Below, one piece after another: positions 11,146 to 22,400 of a DNA stretch of 64,000 bases; the stretch's first letter is position 1; each line of letters starts with the position of its first letter. The position numbers and the translations under genes are program-made. Below the pieces are notes generated by a model. The model saw only the letters and a program-made list of their open reading frames with translations. It ran no database searches and had not been told where the DNA came from. This DNA is from Pogona vitticeps (lineage: Eukaryota; Chordata; Lepidosauria; Squamata; Agamidae): the NCBI RefSeq assembly GCF_051106095.1, contig NC_135783.1, positions 182,232,947-182,296,946 on the forward strand. The letters are read 5' to 3'.

Positions 11146-12748
11146 CTGGAACATAAGCAGGGTGAATAAACAGGCAAATGTCTGAATTTGAATAATAAAC
11201 AATCAAGGCAGAGAAAGGTTAATCAGAATTCTTTGCTCTATAAAGAGGCAGTAACTGCCTACTATATCAGAAACACTACAGTTCCAAATAAGACTATTAT
11301 AAGAAAAAAGCCCTCCTAGAACATTCTGGAGACCTGTCTCTGTGTTCCCAGCCTACACACCAATATAAGTCCTTCCATGCCACACAGCAGACCAAACCAC
11401 TGGATGTGAGAATGAGAGCCAGAGGAACTTTCTGGGAGGGTCCTTGTGGACACCTGCAGGTGGGGCAGGAAGCTTTTTGGTTCACCAGATATTACTGATA
11501 CAGTATCCAAAAGCCATCATCCTCGACATGAGATTTGCAGTTCAGTAATATCTGGATGTCTTAACACTCCCTGTGCTTGACCCCTGAACTACCCCTCTGT
11601 GGAATACCCCCCCGGGGGGGGGGGAAGGAGGGGAGAGAAAGAATCAGGCCGTAAAGAGATGTGGAAACAGATACTGCCAAAGAAAGAAGCAACTTACTTT
11701 TCATCAGTTGGAGTCATTCCTGGAATTCCTGAAGCCTGTCTGGAAGACTAGAGGGGAAAACAGCCGTCAGCTTACAATCCATTATCGGCCTGACTCAGCA
11801 CTGAAACAGGACGGGCATACCTGGCGGCCACTAGCTGGCCATCCCTTTCCCAAACTCTGGGGTGTGATGCATGCATCCATGTGCAGAGGTGGAACTCAAT
11901 CCCACTGACTTCCAAACCGCTGAGATGCACACCCATGACTGCAGTCCTAGGTGGTTTGTATCCGATTCCTAAACAGTGTTGTTCACATACTTCATTCTGC
12001 GAATGCCATGCAAGATACACCTGTAGCTCAGAGCATGGAAAAGTGACTGTGTTTGCTGGGAAATTCCAAGAGTATTAGTCTGAAAAAGTAACTTTTCCAG
12101 GCTGGTGGAGGGCAAAGAGAACTCCTGCCAGCCTGAGGCGATTCAGCCTGCTCTGCTGCCTCTCTGCCTTTTATTACTGTTTATTGCAATTTAATGCTAT
12201 GATTTTATCCCTCTTGGTACTTTTATGTCTCTTTGGACAGTGCCCTGATATGACTGGCCGAAGAACAGATTCAATGTACTGTACCTTCTTATACATAAAA
12301 CGGTGCTTTCCAAGGAAACGGCCATAACCTTAAATGATCAGGAACCGGTCCCTAATGTTTTAGGGTAGCCGAAACAGCGTCCCTCCCCTCTGGTTTCTGT
12401 CCATTCCTCAGGACACGGACTAATAAATCCAACTCCAGAGAAACATCAACGCCCAGGGAAAACGTCTTGGGCCCCTTGCAAGACGAACTATGGAGACTTA
12501 CGCTCACTTACTCCTGAGTAGGACTCATGGGATTGCACCATCAACGCATAGTCCCATCCGCGTTTACTTGGAAGGAAGCCCCATTGAACTCAACAGGAGT
12601 CACTTTCGGAGGGAGGGAGGGAGGGATGGAAGGACGGACACGGGCACACGCACGCAAACACACACACACGACTTACCGGGCACAGGTAAAGCACGGCTCC
12701 CACCAAGATGAGGAGGAAGGTGACGGCGAAGATGGCGAAGTCCAGCAT
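10979..12748 (-). CDS. CYP20A1: CYP20A1, first three coding exons (partial gene)
   Basis: Orphan cytochrome P450 of family 20, expected to be anchored in the ER membrane by its N-terminus. Coding exons on the minus strand are 12748-12677, 11747-11698 and 11145-10979. They join in phase as 72, 50 and 167 nt and give 96 complete codons plus one base. The N-terminus is a hydrophobic signal-anchor (MLDFAIFAVTFLL...), followed by the proline-rich hinge (GIPGMTPTDEK) and the conserved block DGNLPDIISSGSLHEFL with YGPVVSFWFGRRL, which I recognise as CYP20A1. The ATG at 12748 fits the family start. The heme-binding part is not in the window and should lie to the left, beyond a large intron containing the LTR element. 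The gene starts about 400 bp from the divergently transcribed dipeptidase gene. Identification is from remembered family sequence, supported by NBEAL1 as a neighbour. Confidence 0.93.
11698..11747 (-). CDS. CYP20A1: CYP20A1 coding exon 2
   Basis: Fifty nucleotides coding SSRQASGIPGMTPTDE plus the first two bases of a Lys codon. Acceptor CCTCTAG and donor GTAAGT flank it. The short hinge exon matches the family in length and sequence. Confidence 0.9.
11748..12676. other. CYP20A1 intron 1
   Basis: No mobile element clearly assigned. A patch around 11880-11960 has CCCACTGACTTC-type words of foldback MITEs; a (GGGA)n and (CACA)n stretch occurs at 12610-12668. Confidence 0.5.
12677..12748 (-). 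CDS. CYP20A1: CYP20A1 coding exon 1
   Basis: Twenty-four codons, ATG at 12748, encoding the membrane-anchor helix and ending at a proline codon. The donor reads GTAAGT right after the exon (12676 downward). Phase 0. Confidence 0.92.
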
Positions 12749-12829
12749 GGCTGCGGGGGTCCCCCAACTGCCTGCTAGAGAGAGGGAAGCAAGCAAGCCA
12801 GCCAGCAAGCCAAGCGTCCACGTCCCCTG

Positions 12830-13400
12830 CGGCGGACCCAGGTCAGCCCAGAGCTTCTCCGCCCGGCCCGGGCTTTTGCAAGGAGGCGGTGACTGGTGGC
12901 AGGCAAGAGCAATCGAGCCCGAGAGCGGCGCGCCAGGCGGCCCCGGGCGGAGGGGGGGAGCAGGCGGGGGGCGCGGCCAAGGTTGGATCGGGATCGAGCA
13001 GCTCCTCCTCTAGGCCGGAGAGAGGCCAACCCTCCGTCCAGCCTCCCGCCTTTGCAGCTCCTGGGGCGGCGCCACCACCCGCGGGGCTGGCTTTGCTACG
13101 GCGCCCTGGGGCTCAAGGCGGGCGGATCTACCGGGTGACTTCTGCCTTCCTCATGGGGGATCCCGAGCGGCGGCGGCGGCGGCTCCTGCTGGTCTCCAAC
13201 TCCACTTTGCACGGAGGGGGGTACCTGGACCACTGCCAGGAGCAGATCGAGAAGTTTCTGGGCGAGTAAGTGAGGAACGAACGGCGGGGCGGGGAAGGGG
13301 GGGGGAAGCCACGGAGAGAGGAGGTGGGTTTGGGGGGGGGGGGAATCTAGTTCGGGACTTGGGAGGGGACCTACTTTTGCATTTCAGCTGAAGGGCCACG
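12830..13400. promoter_or_regulatory. CpG-island-like bidirectional promoter of CYP20A1 and the dipeptidase gene
   Basis: The two start codons (CYP20A1 at 12748 on minus, dipeptidase at 13153 on plus) are 404 bp apart and point away from each other. The stretch between and just past them is strongly GC-rich with many CpGs and GGGCGG/CCGCCC-type words, unlike the AT-rich surroundings, and I see no TATA box close to either start. This is the usual look of a vertebrate CpG-island divergent promoter. Transcription start sites were not identified. Confidence 0.7.
13153..13265 (+). CDS. AAD: Dipeptidase exon 1
   Basis: ATG at 13153, 37 codons plus two bases. Five to six arginines precede the first beta strand ([13 protein letters not shown]). 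Donor GTAAGT. No other in-frame ATG upstream shows family similarity. Confidence 0.93.
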
Positions 13401-16400
13401 CACTCTCCCCTTCCGCATAAGATCTATATCAACCCAAGCCTGATGGGGCTGGGGAGGTGTGATCCCAGATTTAGGAACTTTGAGCCCCGGGAGTCAGATC
13501 CGAGTGCCTGAATATCAGCGCTCATGGTCCTTTTGCATTATTTTGCAAAAGAAAAGGGGTCGTTTTATTGGCCCCAGTGTTAAATAACTGGAAATCACAA
13601 ATCCTCTCTGATCTACACGGAGATCTACTTCCCCTCCAGCGTTGGGGCGATACCTACAGAAGCCAGTGATGGGGCAAAGTAAGGCAAAGGTGGGTATTCG
13701 CACACCGAGGGCGGCAGGAACGCCCTTGCTCAAACAGCAGCTTCATTCTCAGCCTCATTCATTCACCTTGCCCCCTAACATTTGGGGCTGAGAGTAGTCT
13801 TGAGATGGGGCGGTGCGCTATTCGGTGGAGCAGACCAACCTCCCCTGTGTCAGCCCACTCCTGCCCTATACAGAGTAGCGAATACAGTCATATTTGAGAG
13901 CTAATTCTGGTAGGCTTTCTTCAATTATTTCCTCTGACTGCTGTTTCCTGCCCTGCCCATCTGAAGAAGCCAAGGTGGTAAAAGATGCCTTGCTTCTCCC
14001 ATCATGAGAAAGGCATATATGAGAGCCAGGGAACAAGGCGTTGAAAGGTCACCCTGTGAATTTTCCTGGCTTAGTGGACAATACTGTAGAACCCTTTAGG
14101 CTTGCTGACTCTCAGGCTGTTGGCTAAAGTCTCAGGACCTGGCTGTGCTTCCTCAAGCAGGGAGAGAAATCTCAAGAGAGAGCAGCACTGGAGGAAGATA
14201 TAGTGGATTTTGTGTGTGAAGTAACTTTGAAATCTGAGTACATACCCCTCTCCACTAGAGGAAAAGGAGGGGGAATAAAAGTCAAACAAACAAACAAGCA
14301 AATAAAGGAATAAATAAATTTCACAGCTGGATCAGCAGGAAGGTTCTTGCGCGCGCGTGTGTGTGCACGCATGCGCATACACACACACACATGCACACTC
14401 CAAATGACATTCGGTTCAAGTGCATACACCTACTGCTTCTTTTCCTGGTCCCCACCCTCTTCTCCTGGTTTGGACCTTGGAAGCAGGGCAGGGCATGGAG
14501 CACATGCATCATGACTCCTGAGCCTTTTTGTTGTCCAAGACCTGACAATAAAGAAGACGACTCCTTTCTCTATGTCTCTTTGACATACTTATTCATGTTG
14601 CAATATTGGGGTGGAAGATGCTGTCTGATTCCAGACTTGGGCTTATTGTTACCTTGTAATTTTTCTCAGGAATGTGAGGAGGGTTCTTTTTGTTCCCTAT
14701 GCTCTTCATGACCAGAATGCCTATGCAAAGATGGCAAGAGAAAAGTTTGAAAGTTTAGGTAAGAGGGCATTGGCGTTAATGGGTTTACATGGTGGGTCCA
14801 CAACTTTTTGTTTTTTTGCCTTGAGGGCCATGTTATAGCAATAACTGCACAACCTTTCCCATAATCCTATATTGTCAAACACATACTATTTTTCTCAACT
14901 TTTTGCTTATTTTGGATTTAAACATCCCTTCCTTCCAACCTTTGAAAGTGGGGACTGGGCCAATGACAGCCAGCATGGTACTTAGCTTTTGCGGACTCTC
15001 CTGATTGGTACAGAGATGGGCAGGCCTTGGCTCCACCCCAGAAGGGAGAGGAAAGCCCAGTGTAAGGGGAAGTTGTGGCAGCGATGGCTAGTGAACTCTT
15101 AGCTTTTAAAAGCCCTCCTGTCTTGTCAGAAGTGTGTTTTATGTGGGAAAGATGTTTGGGGATGGCCCTCCCACCCCATCTTTTCCCTCGTCAACACACA
15201 GAGTCTCCAAAAGAATGTTTCATGCCAGTAAGGATGCTGAAGGATGCTATTCTGGAATCAAAATGTACTTTCAGGAGCAAAGGACATGACACTAAAAAAG
15301 AGAGAAAGACTTCCTTTTTTGCCATTTTTACAGCAGATCCTGCACAAGTCATGATCTGTGCTGCTTACTAGCCATCTAATATGGCTTGTCAAGTCTCTGA
15401 TAACTTGACAGGTATCTAGGAAGCTAATATGCGTGTCTGAGGAGCAGGATTCATCTTGCTGGGTCCGTTAACTCCCATGAAGGGCAAATTCATGTCTCTT
15501 GTCTCTGTGCGATACAAGTGTTTTTGGCTGGATGAGGAGCACTTGAGAGGAAATGCTGAGAGAGAAGCAACGGGTATGGAGATGACTGTGCCTGTGGCTT
15601 ATTTCGCTGTTGCAGTAGATCCCCTCCCTCCGTCTCATGCAGTGGTTCCCAGCCTTGGGTGACCCAGGTGTTCTTTTATCGCAACTTCCAGAGACCCTGG
15701 GCAGCCCAGCTAGTGGTGAGGGCTTCTGGGAACTGCAGTCCAAGAACACGTGGTTGGGAAACACGAGTCTAATGTGACCTGAAGACTTCCAAACTTGGGT
15801 GCACTGAACGGCCGGAACTGCACTCAGTTTGGCCCTTGGGCCAACATTTTGTGGGTTGCTTTCAGATATACATTTTGAGCGTCGGGCATACAGAAACTTT
15901 GTGCCTGAGTCACTCCAGAGACATCAATGCCCATAGAACAAGCTAAGATGTTGGAAAGACCCTGCCAGTGGCCTTAATGGCAAGACAAAGGCCCCGTTAG
16001 CTAGTTAACGTCTCTCAGCAATTTTCCCTTAGCTGCTTCTTTCCTGCTAATATCCTAAACGCATGGTCAGGGACACTGCTGCCTAATTAGTCTCTTAATC
16101 AGGGATTCATTACCGTACTTTACTTCTTGCTGGAGGACATTTATCTGACTTAGGAGCACCATGTATTTAAGCTCCTTCACACCGTGCACCGCTTAGCGTA
16201 TTGATTTATGCCGTACTGTCTTTCCCTTAGGCTACGGACTAGACAGTATCCATGAATCTCTCGATCCAAGAGACACAGTAAGAGAAGCTGAAGCAATCTT
16301 CATTGGTAAATATTAGCTCATTTCTATTCAAGCTTCCCTATTGCTTTCTCGACAAGGAGAAGATAAAGTGCAAAAATCCTGTGGTGGTTGCTTAAGACTA

Positions 16401-19400
16401 AAAGGAACTCTGAACTCTCATTCTCCTTTGCCAGTGATAAGACCAGTCATGTTTTTGACCTATAACATTCATCAGCCCTAGTGAATGTGGGTAAGGGTGT
16501 GGGTCAGAGTGAAGGATGATGGGTGATGCAATCCAGAAACAATTGTGTCCCCTGCTTTCACCAATCCAGAATGTTGACTGTGTAAGAAATATAGGGCTAC
16601 TGAGGAACTCAGGGCATGGCGGCCATGTGGTCCTTCAAATATTATTGGATTGCAGCTCTCGTCATCCCTCATCACTGGCTGTGATGCCCGGGTGTCATGG
16701 GAGATGAAGTCCAGGGACATGTGGAGAGCCACATGTTCCTCACACATGGTGCAGTCCTTTGGTTGTGAAGTTAAAACTAAAATTAGACTGCAGTCCTATA
16801 TGCATCAGGATACCGACTGGAACTTCAGAAGTTGCCTTGTATCTGGTGAGAGCCTTGGTCCCCTCTTGGTGAGATAAGCTCTTTGATAGCAGCTCCCCAG
16901 GCATCTTTCTCAGATGTGGGAAGATGCCAAGGCCTGAGGTGGATCTTCTCTATGCACATGTTCCACCACTTATCGGCATGGAAAATAAGCCTCAGTTAAC
17001 TCAGTGTACTTTACTTCTAAGTAAATACACATAGGCTGAAATCTTGCAGTACATCACAACTAGAGTGATTCAGTAGGCCTACCTTAGTTGCGACATAGCA
17101 CTGGATTTCGGGCACTGGGTTGTGTTGTTTGGCTATAATCCTATTTGCGCATACCTTACATTAAGTGTGATTTGCAGTAGTCATGCAGAGCATGATTGGC
17201 CAATACTCCATCTCATACAGCTCTGTTCTTGGAAAGGATAGGAACATCCCGCCTCCCATCTCTGCCTCAGGTTGAATTTAGGTCCTGTTGGCCCCCACAA
17301 AGCAAAAGTTTAATTGGATTAAATGAGACTCTCTCTTCCTGCAGGTGGCGGCAATACCTTTCGTCTCTTGAAAAAACTATATGACAATGATCTGATACAG
17401 CCAATCAGGAAGAGAGTTCTTGAGGTATTAATAAGCAATTAATGTATGAATGATACGAGTGGAACTTACTCTGAAAATGTAGTCATCTTAGTCTGCTATA
17501 GCAAGTCTTCAAGGGAGCTTGTGAGCCTCCCATTCATTCATTCAAAGGGACCCATTGGTACCCCAGATGTTGGTGAACTACTATTCTTGCCATACGGATG
17601 ATGGGAACTGGAGTTCCTCAACATTTAGAAGACCACTGATCCTCTATCCTTTTTTAAGAAGTATATTATATTTCACTGTTTTGGTCTAAGCATTTAGAGG
17701 GATGGACAGAATGTGGCCCTCCAAATGTATATTTTTTGACCACAGTTCCCAGCATTCTTCACTATTGGCTATGCAGGCTACAGCTGATGGGTGCTACAGT
17801 CCAAGAACAACTGGAGGACTGCACTTTGCCCATCCTGGACAAGCACTCACAGTTGGTCAGCGTATATGTATGTGAACTTGGCAGTGGAATGCTCAAGGCG
17901 GCTCCCTCCATCTGAGGCACCATGCAGTTGACCTTACCCGCCCAGACCCATATGACATGCACAGACTGGGCATCATTATTTGAATAGGGGCCAATTGCAG
18001 AAGGAACCAAATCTGTGTAACTCCCAATCCCAGAAGGCATATACATATGTATGAGATATCTAAATGACAGCCTGCAATAATCATAATCCCCCATTGCATT
18101 TAGTCTTTTCCTGTTTACAATCATAGAAGGATCCCAAAGGCAGAAACACAGTATTACTCTTAATAGATGTTGCTTTTATAACTACTGTCTTTTGAGAACA
18201 GACTTCCACCCCACATTAAGCCCTGCAATTATATCTTAACGGAATAGTGGAGGATCCGGCAGAAGGGAATACCCAAGAGTATGTTATAGATTTCTTCTTA
18301 AAATAAGCTAAATGAAGAGGAAACCATGATGCCTCCCTCCCCACAGCACACACACACACCAGAAGTGTGGAATTAAACCTTAACTGCATGCTCTTCAGAG
18401 TTTATCTGCATTAGATAAGGCATGCTTATCCAGGTGGCGTCTCTTTATCGTGTTTAAAAGTCGTTTCGTTTCAAGAGGCTGGATCCAAAGTACATCCTAC
18501 ATAGGTCACACAGAAATCAAATTTAAGTTAAGGATAACTTGGGCTTTTTCTTGATTTTGATGAGGCTGCAAGGCAGCTGACTTCATCTGAATCCAACTCC
18601 AAAGAGTTTAAGATTAAAGCAGAACTTCCCGCACTGGAGTGTCGGCTGCAATTTGGACTTATCCGGAAGCATATCTAACTGAAATTTCAGCACTTTTTTC
18701 TTCTGAGGGGGAGACTGGAGAGAAGAGTGACACAAGAAAATAAACCTAAATGCAAGTATTTATTTAGAGCAGGGTTAGGCAACTCTGTAGCCCTGTGGAT
18801 GTTTTTGGGCTAGAACTGCTGGAGGGCTTTACCATTAGCCACGCTAACTCGGGTCGATGACCGTTGTACACCAGTAACATCTGAGAGGGCCACAGCTGCC
18901 CATCCCTGCTTTAGATCCAGATATATAACAAATAAAGTATTGTATTAAATATTACATTTGTTAGGGGGATGCGGGTGCTGCTGTGGGGTTGAACTGCTGA
19001 ACCACTAGCCTGTCAATCAAAAGGTTGGCAGTTCGAATCCACATAAAAGGGTGATCTCCCATTGCTTGTCCCAGCTCCTGCCAACCTAGTAGTTCGAAAG
19101 CATGGAAATGTGAGTAGGTGAATAGGTACCACCTCAGTGAGAAGGTAACAGCGTTCCGTGTCTAGTCATGCCAGCCACGTGACCATGGGAAGTGTCTATA
19201 CGGACAAACACTAGCTCTTCAGCTTACAAACGGGATGAGCCCCTAGAATCGGACACAATTGGACTTAAGTGTCAAGGGGACCTTTATTTACCTTTATTAC
19301 ATTTGTTAAGTTGGACAGGTTCGGTAGCGCTTGTTACATTTCAAATCTCCATTTTGGTATATGCCCTTATGGCTTTGGAGTGAAGTGTTTGACTGGTTCT

Positions 19401-22400
19401 TTATGATTTTTTCTTTCTAAAGAGAATTAGGTTGTGAACTTAGGGCAACGGGACACATTCCCAGCATGTTTGTCCATAGGGAGCTTCTGTCAATTTCTCA
19501 AGGAAAGAAGTGGTGGGATTGTGCCAATTAGAGTTGCTGCTTAATTTTCAGCAGTCTGGGGGGGTGGGGGGAGACTTCCATTTCATATAGTAAAATGGCA
19601 AAGTCTATGTTCTGCATCCATTCACCCACTCTTTCCCATCTAGGTTGCATCATTTCGAAGTTTGTATTATTTGGTTGCTTAATATTTTTAAATTCAAATT
19701 CTCTTTCTTATTGAACAGGAACTGACCATAAGTCGTGAGTATTTGTTCATAAACAGAACAAAGAAAGAAAAAAGCAAATGTGAGAGTCTGATCATCTAAG
19801 ATGCTCTCTGTCTTACAGGATGGAATCCCATACATTGGATCCAGTGCGGGAACCAATGTTGCCACTATCAGCATCAGCACCACCAATGACATGCCAATTG
19901 TATATCCTCCTTCCTTTTTGGCCCTTGGACTGGTTCCTTTCAACATCAATCCACATTACTTGGATCCAGATGTTAACAGCACCCACATGGGGGTAAATCT
20001 GGAATATCTTTCTAACAGCTAAAGTACTTCAGTGTACCATTATAGTGGAATGGCAGACCCTTGGCCCTTCACATGTTGTTGGATTATAACTTGTGTCATC
20101 CCTGAACGTTGGCCTTGCCAGCCTCAGGTTGAGTTCTCATAGTATTTCACCTGATCTCTCAGGATATGAACGTAATGCCTGATAAGACCTCACAGGCACA
20201 TGAAGGTTGTCTTGTGAATCAGTTATTGCTGCACACTTGTTGAAAAACTGCCCTGACACTTGCTTTGTGTTTGGGGGAGCAGTGGTTAACTGATGAAAAA
20301 AGGATTAGCTTCTGGGATTTTCCCTTGCATGGTGTTACTTTGTGGATGGTAGTGAGCAGAAGAGGGTATCCAGTAGACCATCTTGACTGCTGCCATGGGT
20401 GTTGCCAAAATTCAGGCTACCCTTGACTATGTAAAGCTTGGCATCCTTTTACCTGCTGTGTAAAACAGGCACGATATTATGCAGCAATATTGGACCATTT
20501 CCCAGCTTTTTGAATCCTGGATACAGAAACACAATATCCCCCATTCATAAACTGATTTTTTTAAAAAGAATTGTGTTATTTCAATAAGCTTTTGTGGGGG
20601 GAGCACATTGGCAGGCTTTCAAGAAACCAGCACACTTGAATCTGGAGACATGAAAGTGGTTTTGGAAAGCATGATTTATATTTAAGTGTGATTTAGTATA
20701 ATGACTGAATTGACACCCATGGTACTGTAGTGGCTAGAGCATTGGACTGGGACTTGAGAGATGCCAGTTCTAGTCTGCACTGAGCCATGAAACTCATTGG
20801 TTGATCTTGGGACAGTCATACTCTCTCAACCTGTTTAAGACAACGATAGTAGAGGCCCAGCGGAAGTGTATACTGCAAAGAAAGAAGCTCAAGTAAGTCA
20901 AAGAGAGTGTCAGAATAGCTAGCAAGCAGAGATACAGAAGCTTTAAAAGGCAAGGAGGGGTTCTTCTGTAAATGAAAATCCTTCCCAAATGAGAAAAATA
21001 AAAAGGAACACAAACTATGGCGAAAGAAGTGTAAGAAGATGGTTTGGAAGGCAAAGAAAGACTTTGAGGAATGTATGGCCACCAATAGAAAGGGGAAGAA
21101 TAAAAGTTTCTTTAAATATGTTAGACGCAGGAAACCTGCCAGAGAAGCGGCTTGCCCTCTGGATGGCGAGGGAGGGAAAGGGGGACTTGGAGATTGCAGA
21201 GAAATTAAATGAGTTCTTCGGATCTGTCTTCACGACAGAAGACCTTGGGCAGATTCCTCTGCCCAAGCAGCCCCTCCTGATTAATGAATTAAATCAGGCA
21301 CAGGTTAAAAGGGAGGAATTTTTTTAGATCTAATTGATAAATTGAAGATCAGTAAGTCACCAGACTCAGATGGCATCCACCCAAGGGTTATTAAGGAACT
21401 GAGGAATGAAGTTGCGGATCTCTTAACTAAAATATACAACTTGTCCCTTAAAATGGCCACAGTGCCAGAGGACTGGGGGATAGCGCATGTCATGCCAGTC
21501 TTTAAAAAGGAAAGGAGGGGGAACCCAGGAAACTAGAGGCTGGTTATCCTAACGTCTGTTCCAGGGAAGATGGTGGAAAGCCTCATCCAAGATAAACTCT
21601 TAAAACACATAGAAGAGCAAGCTTTGCTGAGGGGAAATCAGCATGGCTTCTGTAAGGGTAAATCTTGCCTCACAAATCTTTTAGAATTCTTTGAAAAGGG
21701 CAACAGGCATGGGGATGCAGGTAAACCAATGAATATGGTCTATCTGGATTTTCAGAAGTTATTTGATGTGGTCCCTCACCAAGGGCCGCTGAGAAAACCC
21801 CACAGTCAGGGAATAAGAGGGCAGGTCCTCTTATGGATTAAGAATTGGTTGAGAACCAGGAAACAGAGAGTAGGTGTCAATGGACAGTTTTCACAGTGGA
21901 GAGAGGCGAAAAGCGGTGTGCCTCAGGGATCTGTCCTGGGACCGGTGCTTTTCAACCTGTTCATAAATGACCTGGAGACAGGGATAAGCAGTGAGGTGGC
22001 CGAGTTTGCAGATGACATGAAACTTTTCCAGGTGGTGAAAACCAGAAGAGATTGTGAAGAGGTCCAGAAGAATCTCTCCAAACTGGGAGAATGGGTGGCA
22101 AAATGGCAAATGCGTTTCAGTATAAGAAAATGTAAAGTAATGCAAACTGGGGCAAAAAATCAACACCTTATTTATCAGCTAATGGGCTCGATGAAAGTGT
22201 CAGCCCATGTGCGGCAGCAGAGAAGAAGCCAATTCCATGCTAGGTATCATTAAAAAGGGGATTGAAAATAAAACAGCCAACATTATAATGCTATTGTACA
22301 AAATGATTGTCAGGACGCACCTGGAGTATTGCATACAGTTATGGTCGCTGCACCTCAAAAAAGACATGGTGGAACTAGAAAAGGTGTAGAAGAGAGTGAC

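Noticed and set aside
10741-11169. 142-codon plus-strand frame
   Set aside because: It is antisense over CYP20A1 exon 3, which has family identity and splice sites on the minus strand.
12889-13138. Longer upstream frames through the promoter region (Arg/Pro/Gly-rich)
   Set aside because: GC-rich CpG-island sequence stays open by chance; the family start of the dipeptidase is the ATG at 13153.
21570-22253. 227-codon frame with reverse-transcriptase motifs as a host gene
   Set aside because: It is one fragment of a 5'-truncated CR1/L3 LINE whose other parts lie in other frames.
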